A stretch of 31,387 bases of DNA from an uncultured Rivibacter sp. GTDB lineage: Bacteria; Pseudomonadota; Gammaproteobacteria; Burkholderiales; Burkholderiaceae. The DNA is taken from assembly GCA_946480925.1 (NCBI GenBank), contig CAMLLU010000064.1:1-31387 (forward strand). The letters are read 5' to 3'. The notes beneath the pieces were generated by a model. It had not been told where the DNA came from. It saw only the letters and a list, made by a program, of their open reading frames with translations, and did no database searches. This document shows, one piece after another, positions 1-9,648 of the stretch. Numbering within the stretch: the stretch's first letter is position 1; every line of letters begins with the position of its first letter. The translations under genes and the position numbers were made by a program.

Positions 1-574
<574 letters not shown>

Positions 575-2271
575 GTCGTCGTGCTCCTTTCCAGCTGGCT
601 CGCCGGAACGAAATGGCCAAAGAACGCCTGATGCGGCGGCAGCACGAGCACCTGGCTCTCGTGGCTGCCGATGAAGCCGTGCCCGCCCACCGGCACCACC
701 TCGCCTGCGGCCAGCAGCTCGTAGCGCGCCGGCAGCGGCGAGAGGTTGAAGGCGCACACGAGGTGCTTGCGCTCGTGCGCCTCACCTTCCTCGCTGTGCC
801 GCACGAAGGCCACCACCTGCTCGTGCGCCGGCAGCAACGACATGCCGCCGGTGCGCAAGAGCGGCTGCCCGCGCCGCCAGTGCAGGAAGCGGCGGTACAT
901 GGCGAGCAGCGACTGGTCGTCGCCCTCCTGCTTGCTCACCGCGCGGTGCAGGTGCTCTTCGGGCACCGGCAGCCACGGCGTGCCGGTGGTGAAGCCCGCA
1001 TGCGGCGCATCGGCCACCCAGGGCATGGGCGTGCGACAGCCGTCGCGGCCGGGGAAGTCGGGCCACATCTCCTTGCCGTACGGGTCCTGGATGGCCGAGT
1101 ACGGCAGGTGTGCCTGGCCGAGGCCCAGCTCCTCGCCCTGGTAGAGGCAGGGCGAGCCGCGCAGCGAGCACAGCAGCGCCAGCAGCACGGGTGCCAGCCG
1201 GTCCGGCTCGCCCAGGCTCTGCCATCGCGTGACCACGCGTTCCACGTCGTGGTTGTTGAGGCTCCAGCAAGCCCAGGCGCCCGGCGTATTGGCCACGAAC
1301 TCTTCGAGCGCACCGTGGATGTAGGCAGGCGTACAGGGGTGGCCCAGCAGGTTGAAGGTGTAGGCCATGTGCAAGCGGTGGCCGCTGGTGTATTCGCCCA
1401 GGCGCTCGTACTGCCGGTCGTCGCCGATCTCGCCGATGGTGGTGGTGCCGGGGTAGCGATCCATCAGCGCGCGAAAGCGCTCGAGGAAAGGCAGGTTCTC
1501 GGGCTGGCTCTTGTCGTACAGGTGGCGCTGCTTCGCATAGGGGTTGCTGTGCGGCACCGCGGCGGCCCATTCACCGGGCGGCTGCGGCGGGTTGTCGCGC
1601 AGCTGCAGGTCGTGGAAGTAGAAGTTCACCACGTCCAAGCGAAAGCCGTCGACCCCGCGCTTCAGCCAGAACTCGGCCACGTCGAGCACGGCCTGCTGCA
1701 CCTCGGCGTTGTGGAAGTTGAGGTCGGGCTGCGACACGAGGAAGTTGTGCATGTAGTACTGCTTGCGCCGCGTGTCCCAGTGCCAGGCACTGCCGCCGAA
1801 GAGCGACAGCCAGTTGTTGGGCGGCGAGCCGTCTTCCTTCGCGTCGGCCCAGATGTACCAGTCGCTCTTCGGGGTGCTGCGGCTGGCGCGGCTTTCCTTG
1901 AACCACGGGTGGTCGGCCGAGGTGTGGCTGAGCACGAGGTCGATCAGCACTTTGAGGTTCAGCTCGTGGGCCTTGGCCACCAGCGCGTCGAAGTCGGCCA
2001 GCGTGCCGAAGATCGGATCGACGTCGCAGTAGTCGCTGATGTCGTATCCGAAGTCGCGCATGGGCGACTTGAAGAACGGCGAGATCCACAAGCCCTCGAC
2101 GCCGAGCGAGGTGATGTAGGGCAGCTGCTGCGTGATGCCCGGCAGGTCGCCGATGCCGTCGCCGTTGCTGTCTTGAAAGCTGCGCGGGTAGATCTGGTAG
2201 AGGGCTCCGCCCCTCCACCAGTCGTGGTGCTGGCTGTGAATCATGGTGTGGAGGTTGTGGGCCGGCCAACC

Positions 2272-2319
2272 CCCTCACCCCAACCCTCTCCCGCCGACGG
2301 GAGAGGGTTGGGGTGAGGG
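2272..2319. repeat. Perfect 22-bp inverted repeat between permease and glucosidase genes
   Basis: Arms at 2272-2293 and 2298-2319 are perfectly complementary, with a 4-base CCGA loop. The arm begins CCCTCACCCC and ends CTCTCCCG. No T-run follows on the minus strand, so it is not a classic terminator. It resembles the dispersed intergenic palindromes of GC-rich proteobacteria. Inside the operon it could protect the upstream transcript or damp downstream expression. Confidence 0.85.
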
Positions 2320-2351
2320 CGGCTGCACGTGAACCCGGGTTGAACGCATCG

Positions 2352-3212
2352 CTAGCCTTTCACAGCCCCCGCTGTGAGGCCCGCGACGATGAGACGCTGG
2401 AAGTACATGACCAGCGCGATGAGCGGCAGCGTCACCATCACCGAGGCGGCCATGATCGGCCCCCACGGCAGCTCGTAGCCGCCAGCACCGCTGATGAACG
2501 CAATGGCCACCGGCACGGTGCGCTGCTCGGTCGAGATGGTGAAGGTGAGCGCGAAGAGGAACTCGTTCCACGCCGCGATGAAAGCCAGCAGCCCGGTGGC
2601 GATGATGGCCGGCCACAGCACCGGCAGGAAGATCTTGAAGATGGTGCCCAGCGGGCCCACGCCGTCCATGATGGCGGCCTCTTCCAGTTCCTTGGGCAGC
2701 TGCTTCATGAAGGTGACCAGCACCCACACGGTGAAGGGCAGCGTGAGCATCAGGTCGGCGAAAAGCAGCGAGCCGAGGTGGTCGTACAGGCCGAAGAAGC
2801 GCACCAGCTCGAACATGCCAGACAGCACCGCCACCTGCGGGAACATCGAGACCGAGAGGATGGTCATCATCAACAGCCCGCGCCCGCGGAACTCCACGCG
2901 GCCCAGCGCCCAGGCGGCCGTGAGGCTCACGGCCATCGACATCAGCACCACGCCGGAGGCCACCAGCACCGAGTTCAGCAGGTTGTGCGCGAAGGGCTGG
3001 TCGCGAAACACCGACGCGTAGTTGAACAGCGTGGGCGCGGCCGGAATGAGGTCCGGCGTGAACATGGCCGCGCCGCGCTTGACCGAGGTGGACACCGCGT
3101 AGAGGAACGGGAACACCGAATACACGATGAACACCAGCGCCAGCACCCAGTAGCCCACGCGCGTCCACAGGGGCGGCTGCGTCGCGCTGCCATGCACGTG
3201 GTCAGCTTTCAT
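2352..3212 (-). CDS. Carbohydrate ABC transporter permease (MalG/AglG-like)
   Basis: This is the second inner-membrane permease of the sugar importer, with 286 residues and about six predicted membrane helices, the first at VLALVFIVYSVFPFLYAVS. The EAA loop that docks on the ATPase reads EEAAIMDGVGPLGTIFKIFLP. The start ATG 3212 overlaps the stop of the preceding permease in an ATGA arrangement (4 bases), so the two are translationally coupled. A longer reading of this frame exists upstream but lies antisense/out of frame within the other permease; homology begins at MKADHVHG. Typical length for MalG-type subunits is 275-300 residues. Confident of family; substrate follows from the operon. 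Confidence 0.95.
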   Translation of the reverse strand: MKADHVHGSATQPPLWTRVGYWVLALVFIVYSVFPFLYAVSTSVKRGAAMFTPDLIPAAPTLFNYASVFRDQPFAHNLLNSVLVASGVVLMSMAVSLTAAWALGRVEFRGRGLLMMTILSVSMFPQVAVLSGMFELVRFFGLYDHLGSLLFADLMLTLPFTVWVLVTFMKQLPKELEEAAIMDGVGPLGTIFKIFLPVLWPAIIATGLLAFIAAWNEFLFALTFTISTEQRTVPVAIAFISGAGGYELPWGPIMAASVMVTLPLIALVMYFQRLIVAGLTAGAVKG

Positions 3213-4177
3213 GCGGAGGCCCTTTCGACGCGCGTGCGCATCGCCACGGCGTAGACCACCGTGATGAGCGCGATGGTGAAGAACAGCAGCATCGCCGCCG
3301 CAGAGCCCACGCCCACCTGCTGGAAGTCGATGAGCTGCTCGCGCACGTAGACCGACATGCTCTTGGTGTCGCGGCTGTTGGAGGTCATGACGTAGATCAC
3401 GTCGAACACGCGCAGCGCATCGAGCATGCGGAAGATCATGGCCACCGCCACGCCCGGCAGGATGAGGGGCAGCGTGATGTGGCGGAACACCGCCCAGGGC
3501 TTCACGCCGTCCACGCGGGCAGCCTCGTAGCAGTCCAGCGGCACCATCTGCAGCGCGGCCAGGATGAGCAGCGCCATGAAGGGCGTGGTCTTCCACACGT
3601 CCACCATCACGATGGCCAGCAGCGACAGGTCCGGGTCGGCCGTCCACGCGATCGGCGCGCCGATGAGCCCGAGCGCCATGAGGTAGTGGTTCACCACGCC
3701 GAACTGGTCGTGCAGCATCCAGCTCCACATCTTGGCCGACACCACCGTGGGAATGGCCCAGGGCAGCAGCATGGCGGCGCGCAGCACCGTGCGCAAGCGC
3801 GAGGGGTGGTTGATGAGCAGGGCCACGCCCAGCCCGAGCAGGGTTTCGAACGTGACCGACAGCACCGCGAACAGCACGGTGTTCCACACCGAGCGCCACC
3901 ACTGCGGGTCGGCCAGCACGCCGTATTCGCCGACGTAGTTCTCGAGCCCGATGAACTGCCACTGTTCGAGCTGCGAGAGCTGCGCATCGGTGAGGCTGAA
4001 CCACAAGGTGCGCGCCAGCGGCCAGCCGGCGATGACGAGCAGCAGCACCAGCATGGGCGCCAGCAGCAGCCACGCCCAGCGGGTGCGGTAGCGCTCGATG
4101 CTGCCTTCGACCGTGCCGTTGCGCGGCCTCGAACTTGCGGCCTCTCGATGACTTGGTGTGTCTAAGACTCTTGACAT
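3209..4177 (-). CDS. Carbohydrate ABC transporter permease (MalF/AglF-like)
   Basis: This is the first permease of the importer, with 322 residues. A short cytoplasmic N-terminus (to about residue 33) leads into WAWLLLAPMLVLLLVIAGWPLA, the first of about six helices. The EAA motif is YEAARVDGVKPWAVFRHITLP. I chose ATG 4177 (MSRVLDTP) because a CAGGGG ribosome site lies just upstream. The open frame continues to 4285, but that extension is low-complexity, runs through the intergenic hairpin region and has no family likeness. It overlaps the second permease by 4 bases. A 187-base gap separates it from the binding-protein gene; this spacing is common where the binding protein is made in excess. 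Confidence 0.94.
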   Translation of the reverse strand: MSRVLDTPSHREAASSRPRNGTVEGSIERYRTRWAWLLLAPMLVLLLVIAGWPLARTLWFSLTDAQLSQLEQWQFIGLENYVGEYGVLADPQWWRSVWNTVLFAVLSVTFETLLGLGVALLINHPSRLRTVLRAAMLLPWAIPTVVSAKMWSWMLHDQFGVVNHYLMALGLIGAPIAWTADPDLSLLAIVMVDVWKTTPFMALLILAALQMVPLDCYEAARVDGVKPWAVFRHITLPLILPGVAVAMIFRMLDALRVFDVIYVMTSNSRDTKSMSVYVREQLIDFQQVGVGSAAAMLLFFTIALITVVYAVAMRTRVERASA

Positions 4178-4282
4178 CGCGAACCCCTGCCTGCCCAAGT
4201 GGACGCCGCGGATCCGGCTCTGCCGGTCCGCCAGCGGGCCCTGCCGGCCGCGCCGGCCCTTGCGGCCCGGCTCTTCGCCAGG

Positions 4283-4309
4283 CACAAAAGGTCCACTGGA
4301 CCTTTTGTG
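4283..4309. repeat. 13-bp perfect inverted repeat downstream of the binding-protein gene
   Basis: Arms at 4283-4295 and 4297-4309 (CACAAAAGGTCCA and its complement) flank a single C. As RNA this gives a roughly 12-bp stem with a 3-base loop. It lies in the gap between the solute-binding protein and the first permease, the place where E. coli malE-malF carries REP hairpins that stabilise the malE message. It could alternatively be an operator. The role is inference. Confidence 0.75.
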
Positions 4310-4320
4310 TCCCGGCTCAG

Positions 4321-4358
4321 CCCCCTTGAGGGGGCGCGCGAAGCGCGTAGGGGGTGGA
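4321..4358. repeat. Dispersed GC-rich element, copy A
   Basis: On the minus strand it reads CCACCCCCTACG, then CGCTTCGCG, then CCCCCTCAAGGGGG. It therefore combines a small CCCCC/GGGGG hairpin with a GCTTCGC core. A diverged copy with the same block order lies at 9367-9405. It is noncoding and resembles intergenic repeats of Burkholderiales; a genome-wide copy count was not possible. Confidence 0.5.
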
Positions 4359-4364
4359 CCCGTT

Positions 4365-5633
4365 TCACCACTTGCCGCCGCGGCTGGTGCGGCCGAGGTT
4401 CGTGTCGAGCTGCTGCAGCGCTGCGTCGGCCTTCACCTTGCCCGACAGCACCTCGTGCACGCTGTTCCAGAAGGCATTGCTCACCTGGTTGTAGCGCGCG
4501 CCCGTCACGGTGGCGGGCCGTGCCGCCGCGTTCGAGAAGGTGCTGTAGAGCTCGCCCATGAAGGGGTTGGCCGCGAGGATCTCCTTGTCCTTGTAGAGCT
4601 CGCCGATGGTGGGGTTGAACGAGCCCTTGAGCGCGCGCTGCTTCTGCACCTCGGCGCTGGTCATGTACATCACGAGGTCGGCCGCCAGCGCGGCGTTCCT
4701 GGTGTACTTCGACACGGCGAGCTGCTGCCCGCCCAGCGTGGCGGCGCTGCGCCCGTCGGCCCCGCCCTTGGGCAGCACCGCCACGCCGACCTTGCCCTTG
4801 ATGGCGCTGTCGGGCGCCTGCGAGAGCGCCCAGGCATACGGCCAGTTGCGCATGTAGACCGCATTGCCGGCCTGGAACACGCCGCGCGACTCTTCTTCGC
4901 TGTAGTTGAGCACCGCTGAAGGCGAGATGCTGCCCACCCACGAGGCCGCGGTCTGCAGCGCCTTCACCGCCTTCGGGTTGTTGACGCTCACCTTGCCGTT
5001 GGGCTCGACGATGGTGCCGCCGCCGTAGCTCACCATCCACTCGACGGCGTTGCAGGTGAGGCCCTCGTACGCGCGCCCCTGCCACACGTAGCCCCACATC
5101 TTGTCGTTGCCGGCCTTGCGCTCGGCATCCTGGATGAGCTTGGCCGACTGGGCCAGCTCTTCCCAGGTGGTGGGCAGCTTCTGCTTGTGCTTGTCGAGCA
5201 GGTCCTTGCGGTAGTAGAGCAGCCCGGCATCGGTGAACCATGGCATGGCCACCAGCTTGCCGCCCACGGTGTTGTTGGCCACGATGCTTTCGAAGTGCTG
5301 CTTCTGCACGCCCTTGGCATGAGGCGTGAGGTCCAGCAGGTGGTTGGCCAGCAGGCCCGGCCACACCACGTCGACCTGGTAGACGTCGATCTTGTCGGAC
5401 TGCGAACTCAGGATCTGCTGGTACAGCGCCAGGCGTTCGTTGGCATCGGTGGGCGTGGCGACCACCTGCACCTCGTTGCCGGTCTTCTTGCCCCAGGCTT
5501 CGGCCGCGCTCTTGCACAGCTCCAGCTCCTGGCCCACGGCACCGCACGAGATCTTGATCTGGGCTGCCTGGGCAGCGGCCATGCCGCCCACGAGCCACGC
5601 GGCCGCCAGGGCCGTGAATCCGAGTCGCTTCAT
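4365..5633 (-). CDS. ABC transporter sugar-binding protein (ThuE/AglE-like)
   Basis: This is the periplasmic solute-binding protein of the alpha-glucoside/trehalose-type importer and the first gene of the operon. It has 422 residues. A clear Sec signal peptide (MKRLGFTALAAAWLVGG, cleavage near AAQA/AQIK) is followed by a family-1 extracellular fold. Recognisable stretches are KISCGAVGQELELCK at the mature N-terminus, VDVVWPGLLANH, MPWFTDAGLLYYRKDLL and MRNWPYAWALSQ. The CGAVGQELELC opening resembles trehalose/maltose-binding ThuE proteins. ATG 5633 has an AGGAGA site 8 bases upstream. Two cysteines in the mature N-terminus could form a disulfide. Binding-protein class is certain; trehalose versus other alpha-glucosides cannot be settled from sequence alone. 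Confidence 0.94.
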   Translation of the reverse strand: MKRLGFTALAAAWLVGGMAAAQAAQIKISCGAVGQELELCKSAAEAWGKKTGNEVQVVATPTDANERLALYQQILSSQSDKIDVYQVDVVWPGLLANHLLDLTPHAKGVQKQHFESIVANNTVGGKLVAMPWFTDAGLLYYRKDLLDKHKQKLPTTWEELAQSAKLIQDAERKAGNDKMWGYVWQGRAYEGLTCNAVEWMVSYGGGTIVEPNGKVSVNNPKAVKALQTAASWVGSISPSAVLNYSEEESRGVFQAGNAVYMRNWPYAWALSQAPDSAIKGKVGVAVLPKGGADGRSAATLGGQQLAVSKYTRNAALAADLVMYMTSAEVQKQRALKGSFNPTIGELYKDKEILAANPFMGELYSTFSNAAARPATVTGARYNQVSNAFWNSVHEVLSGKVKADAALQQLDTNLGRTSRGGKW

Positions 5634-5799
5634 CGCTTGTGTCTCCTGTGTCTTGTCGTGCGGCGGCAGGCAAGGCCGCCGCGCTGAACTTCGACGCTGC
5701 GTGGCGTCGGGACCGCATCAGACACGCGCCGCATGAATGGCAGATTTCGTTTGTTTCAGCTGCACGGGTCGCCGAAACGTGGGCATACGGCGTGCCTGC
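5634..5799 (-). promoter_or_regulatory. Upstream region of the sugar-uptake operon
   Basis: This 166-base gap separates the hybrid kinase stop from the binding-protein start. It contains a locally AT-richer patch around 5740-5780, with GAAAC/GTTTC-like pieces on both strands, which is suggestive of a promoter or LacI-type operator. I see no convincing -35/-10 pair or perfect palindrome. No LacI-family regulator is present in the window. Confidence 0.3.
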
Positions 5800-8397
5800 T
5801 CAACCCGATGGCACGGCCAAGGCCTCGATCTGCGCGGCCAGCGCCGCCAGGTCGAAAGGCTTGTTCAGCAGCCCCACCGGCACGCCGGCCTCGAGCCGGT
5901 GCAGCACCGGCTCGAACGACATGCCCGACATGAGGCACAGCCGCAGCTGCGGGTGGCGGCGGTGCAGCGCGTTGGCGAGCTGCACGCCGTCCATCGCGCC
6001 GCCCAGGCACACGTCGGTGAGCACGAGGTCGCACGCGGGCATGCGCTGCACCACATTCAAGGCTTGGGCACCATCGGCCGCCTCGATCACACGGGCGCCG
6101 GCAGCACGCAGCATGTCGGTCAACGTGCTGCGAAAGGCTTCGTCGTCGTCGACCACCAGCAATTGCAAGCCCGCGAGCAGCGCGTCCACGGGCGGTTGCG
6201 TCGCCTCAGGCCGCGCAGCAGGCGCCGCCTCCGCACGCGGGAAGCGCAGGCTGAAGCGCGTGCCCTGCCCCAGCGCGCTGCTCACGCTGATGTCGCCGCC
6301 CGACTGGCGCACGAAGCCATAGACGATGCTCAAGCCCAGCCCGCTGCCTTCGCCCGGCGCCTTGGTGGTGAAGAAGGGCTCGAACACCTTGTCGAGCAGG
6401 TGCTCGGCGATGCCGGTGCCGGTGTCGGCCACCACGATCTCCACCGAGGACTCGACGCAACGCGAGGTGAAGGTGAGCTGCCCGCCTTCGGGCATGGCCG
6501 CCGCGCTGTTGAGCACGAGGTTCAGCAGCGCGTTCTCGAGGTGCCCCCGGTCCACGTGCACGCTGGCGTTGCCGGCCTGCAGCGCAAGCTCCACCTGCAC
6601 CTGAGGCCCGGCGCTGTATTCGACCAGGTCACGCATCTCTTCGACCATGGCATCCACCGGCACCGACTCGGCCGCCAGCGGCTGGCGGCGCGCAAACGCG
6701 AGCAGGCGCCGCGTGAGGCCGGCCGCGCTGGCGGCTGCGCGGCTCGCGCGTTGCAGCTGCGTGGTGCCGGCCGGCGAAAAGCCGCCCCCGGCTTCGAGCA
6801 GGCCCAGGTTGCCGATGATGGTGCCGAGGTAGTTGTTGAAGTCGTGCGCCACGCCGCCCGTCAACTGCCCCAGCATTTCGAGCCGCTGCGTGTGCTGCTC
6901 CTGCCGCTCGATGGCGCGGCGGGTGGTCAGGTCGGTGGCCAGCGTGACGGTGCCGCCGTCGGGCATGGCGCGGCTGCGCAGGTCGTATACGTGGCCGTCG
7001 GGCAGGTGCAGCTCGATGTGGTCGAAGCGCGTGAGGTCGAGCTCACCGCCGGCGGGCAGCGGCTCTGGCAAGGTCTGGCCCGGTGCCGTCCACGTGGTGC
7101 CGGCGGGCAGCGCCTGCATCAGCGCACGCGGGCTCATGCCGCTCTCGGGCACGGCACCATGGCGGCCGAACAGGTCGACCAGCCGCTGGTTCCACAGCAA
7201 CAGCGCGCCATGCCGGTCGAACACCGCCAGCGCATCGGTCATGTTGTGGTGCACCGCTTCGAGCAGCGCGCTCTGCGTGCGCAAGTCGGCCACCAGCGCC
7301 TGCTTGGCCACCAGGGCGTCGCGAAACACGTCGAAGCTGCGGGCCAGTGCACCCAGCTCATCGCGCCGCAGCGTGGCCGGTGTGGGCGCGGCAGTGGTGT
7401 GGGCCGTGTCGCCCGCCACCAGGCGCGACATCACCTGCGTGATGCTTTCGATCTGCCCCGCGAAACGGCGCACGTAGCGCGTGGCGAGGGCGGCGATGCA
7501 GATGCAGCCCAAGGCCAGCACGAGCATGGCCGTCTCGCCCGAGCGAATGGCCTGCTGCACCTGCGAACGGCGCTCGGCCGCCTGCTCGCGCAGCGAGGTG
7601 ACGTAGTGCCCCACGTCGCTGCTCAGCTGGTCGGCATTGCTGCGCGTGAGCACCACGAGGTAGGCGGTGCGGCGCTCCAGCTCGAGCTGCTGGCGGCGCA
7701 GCGACAGCACGTTGTGCGGGCCGAAGGCCGCGTCGCGCAGCGTTCGCTCCACTAAAGGCGAAAGCTCCGGCGGCCTGCCGCCACGGCGGTGGGCCGCGAT
7801 CCACAGCGCCTCGACGTCGGCTTCGAGCCGGCCCAGCTTGGCCGCGTTGTCGGCCCCCACGCCCACCACCAGCTCGGCCCACAGCGCGGCAATGGCCGGC
7901 TGCGCCTTGCCGGCCGAGGCGGCGATGGCCGGCATCACGTCACCGATGCGGTCGAGCGTGGCGATCTGCCGCTGCAACGCCGCCTCCACCTCCTGCCGCT
8001 GGCGCGTCAGCTCCACGAGCTGGCCGAGGTCGCGCTGCACGTCGCCCAGCAGGCGGCGCAGGCGCGGGCCGAGCTCGGTTTCGACGCCTAGCGTGTCCAC
8101 ACGGCGGCCGATCTCGCTGAGCAAGTTGCGCAGCGCCTGCGCGTTGGCGTCGAGCATGGCGGCCGATTGCGACTCGATGACGTTGGGCGCAATGGCCGCA
8201 AGCTGCGCCGTTCGCTCGGCCAGCTCGAGCGCCTGCGTGACGTTGGGCAGCACCTCGCCCTGGAAGCCGGTGAGCGCGCGCTGGGCGCTGCGCATGCCGT
8301 ACCAGCCCAATGCGGCCAGCACGATGGCGGCTGCCAGCAGCACGACGAGTGCGGCGAGCAGGCGGGTACGGACGCGGTCTATGAGGCGGGGCTGCAT
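5800..8397 (-). CDS. Hybrid sensor histidine kinase with large periplasmic helical domain (TorS-like layout)
   Basis: This is an inner-membrane sensor kinase of 865 residues from ATG 8397. TM1 is at about 12-32 and TM2 at about 289-308. Between them lies a roughly 250-residue, mostly helical periplasmic domain, an arrangement like TorS/NIT-type sensors. A HAMP region and a PAS-like segment (about 375-480, NMTDALAVFDRHGALLLWN) follow. The HisKA box is GGVAHDFNNYLG with H518. The ATPase has LNLVLNSAAAMP, VADTGTGI and GSGLGLSIVYGFV. A C-terminal receiver has phospho-acceptor D795 in LVLTDVC. No HPt domain is present. The frame also opens at TTG 8433, but that start has no ribosome site; ATG 8397 has AAGGATCG 12 bases upstream. 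It pairs with the response regulator gene upstream. The signal sensed is unknown. Confidence 0.9.
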   Translation of the reverse strand: MQPRLIDRVRTRLLAALVVLLAAAIVLAALGWYGMRSAQRALTGFQGEVLPNVTQALELAERTAQLAAIAPNVIESQSAAMLDANAQALRNLLSEIGRRVDTLGVETELGPRLRRLLGDVQRDLGQLVELTRQRQEVEAALQRQIATLDRIGDVMPAIAASAGKAQPAIAALWAELVVGVGADNAAKLGRLEADVEALWIAAHRRGGRPPELSPLVERTLRDAAFGPHNVLSLRRQQLELERRTAYLVVLTRSNADQLSSDVGHYVTSLREQAAERRSQVQQAIRSGETAMLVLALGCICIAALATRYVRRFAGQIESITQVMSRLVAGDTAHTTAAPTPATLRRDELGALARSFDVFRDALVAKQALVADLRTQSALLEAVHHNMTDALAVFDRHGALLLWNQRLVDLFGRHGAVPESGMSPRALMQALPAGTTWTAPGQTLPEPLPAGGELDLTRFDHIELHLPDGHVYDLRSRAMPDGGTVTLATDLTTRRAIERQEQHTQRLEMLGQLTGGVAHDFNNYLGTIIGNLGLLEAGGGFSPAGTTQLQRASRAAASAAGLTRRLLAFARRQPLAAESVPVDAMVEEMRDLVEYSAGPQVQVELALQAGNASVHVDRGHLENALLNLVLNSAAAMPEGGQLTFTSRCVESSVEIVVADTGTGIAEHLLDKVFEPFFTTKAPGEGSGLGLSIVYGFVRQSGGDISVSSALGQGTRFSLRFPRAEAAPAARPEATQPPVDALLAGLQLLVVDDDEAFRSTLTDMLRAAGARVIEAADGAQALNVVQRMPACDLVLTDVCLGGAMDGVQLANALHRRHPQLRLCLMSGMSFEPVLHRLEAGVPVGLLNKPFDLAALAAQIEALAVPSG

Positions 8398-8514
8398 CTT
8401 GTGGGTCGCGATCCTTGCCGGTTCCTGCGTCAAGGCTGTGGGCAGGGCCGCCGGGGCTTCAATCCTTGCAAGGCAGTACCGAGGTGTTCGTCGCCGAACA
8501 CAACGAGCGCTTCA

Positions 8515-8576
8515 GCAAGGACGGGGCGGGTGGGCGCAGGACGTGAAGCCCCTGCGCCCACCCGCCCCGTCCTTGC
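8515..8576. repeat. 26-bp perfect inverted repeat between response regulator and hybrid kinase
   Basis: Arms at 8515-8540 and 8551-8576 (starting GCAAGGACGGGG) are perfectly complementary around a 10-base loop. This stem is very stable and lies in the 189-base gap between the regulator stop and the kinase ATG. No U-tract follows on the minus strand. It could attenuate kinase transcription or be a dispersed palindromic element. Confidence 0.85.
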
Positions 8577-8586
8577 CGCGCCATCC

Positions 8587-9363
8587 CTACACCTGCACCA
8601 CATCCGCACTGAACACATACCCCAACCCACGCTCGGTGCAGATGAACTGCGGGTGTTTCGGGTTCGGTTCGATCTTGCGGCGCAGCCTCAAGATCAACAC
8701 GTCGATCGTGCGGTCGAACACTTCGGTCTCGGCGCTGCGGGTCTGCTCCAGCAGCTCGTCACGCGTCCACACGCGGTGCGGGTGGCGCACGAAGGCTTCG
8801 AGCAGCCGGAACTCGCCCTGCGTCAACGCACACACCGCTCCTTCGCGGCTGGCGAGCTCGCGCTCCGCCAAGTCCAGCACCCATGGCCCGAACGCCAGGC
8901 ACTGGCCCGTCTTGCGCGCCCGTGCAACGGCTGCATGCGCCGAGCCGCCTTCGGTGTGTTCGTAACGCCGCAGCACCGCCCTCACCCGCGCCACCAGCTC
9001 ACGCATGCTGAAAGGCTTGATGAGGAAGTCGTCGGCCGCCAGCTCCAGCAACAGCACGCGGTCCGTCTCGTCGCTGCTGCCGCTGATCATCACGATGGGC
9101 ACTGCCGACACCTCGCGCAGCTGGCGCGCCACCACGAGGCCGTCTTCATTGCGCAGCCGCAGGTCCATCAGCACCAGCGCGTAGTCATGCTCGGCCATCG
9201 CCTCGCGCATCTGCGCCGCGCTGGCCACGCCATCGACTTCGAAGCCGCTCCGGCGCAGCGCGTCGTCGAGCATCGCTCGCATGTCGGCATCGTCGTCCAC
9301 CACCAGCAGGCGGGGCGACACGGGTTCGCCCAGTCCGCCCCGTTGCGGGCTCGGCGCGTTCAT
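8587..9363 (-). CDS. OmpR-family response regulator
   Basis: This is a cytoplasmic DNA-binding response regulator of 258 residues. The N-terminal receiver (about 17-135) has the acidic cluster VVDDDAD, phospho-acceptor D67 in LVLMDLRL, a conserved Ser in ISGSSDE and the Lys of LIKPFS. The C-terminal winged helix (about 160-255) ends with DVLILRLRRKIEPNPKHP and TERGLGYVFSADV, typical of OmpR/PhoB proteins. The first 16 residues are an extra Pro/Gly-rich leader. A diverged copy of a dispersed repeat lies directly before the ATG, and no strong ribosome site is seen, so a start closer to the receiver (for example near codon 16) is possible. It is probably the partner of the TorS-like kinase downstream. 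Confidence 0.92.
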   Translation of the reverse strand: MNAPSPQRGGLGEPVSPRLLVVDDDADMRAMLDDALRRSGFEVDGVASAAQMREAMAEHDYALVLMDLRLRNEDGLVVARQLREVSAVPIVMISGSSDETDRVLLLELAADDFLIKPFSMRELVARVRAVLRRYEHTEGGSAHAAVARARKTGQCLAFGPWVLDLAERELASREGAVCALTQGEFRLLEAFVRHPHRVWTRDELLEQTRSAETEVFDRTIDVLILRLRRKIEPNPKHPQFICTERGLGYVFSADVVQV

Positions 9364-9366
9364 GGG

Positions 9367-9405
9367 TGCCCCCTCCCGCTTCGCGAGGTCCCTCCAAGAG
9401 GGGCA
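9367..9405. repeat. Dispersed GC-rich element, copy B
   Basis: The block order is CCCCCT, CGCTTCGCG, CCCTC, AAG, GGGGC. This matches the minus-strand reading of the element at 4321-4358, with several substitutions. It sits immediately upstream of the response-regulator start codon, so it would be transcribed as part of that leader. Confidence 0.45.
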
Positions 9406-9612
9406 ACGCGCCCCATTCGGAACGGCCGGGCGGGCGCGCTCATGATGCTGTCTCCACCAGGGCGCCGCGTCGTCTGCGGGCAGCGCTCAATGTCGTCGGG
9501 CCACATGTTGTTTCATCGAGACATGGTGCGGCGCACCTGCGGCTCCCTCAATCGGGGAGTCACCTGATCTCGCGTCCCGTTCCTGCTTCGTCGAGCGCGA
9601 GCGTCCACGCCG

Positions 9613-9648
9613 CGACGGCTGTGACGATTTCAATCGTCACAGCCGTCG
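9613..9648. terminator. 17-bp perfect inverted repeat, likely terminator of the DUF3606 gene
   Basis: Arms at 9613-9629 and 9632-9648 (CGACGGCTGTGACGATT and its complement) are separated by TC. It lies about 65 bases downstream of the DUF3606 stop on the minus strand. No long T-run follows, so terminator activity is inferred from strength and place. Confidence 0.55.

Noticed and set aside
613..2316. Long plus-strand open frame of 567 codons opposite the glucosidase
   Set aside because: It is the antisense frame of a GC-rich gene; the product is rich in His, Arg, Val and Gln with no family likeness, whereas the minus-strand frame has full GH13 motifs.
5800..9363. Naming the regulator and hybrid kinase torR/torS
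   Set aside because: The layout is similar, but the kinase has a PAS segment, no HPt domain, and no tor reductase genes or TorT are nearby.
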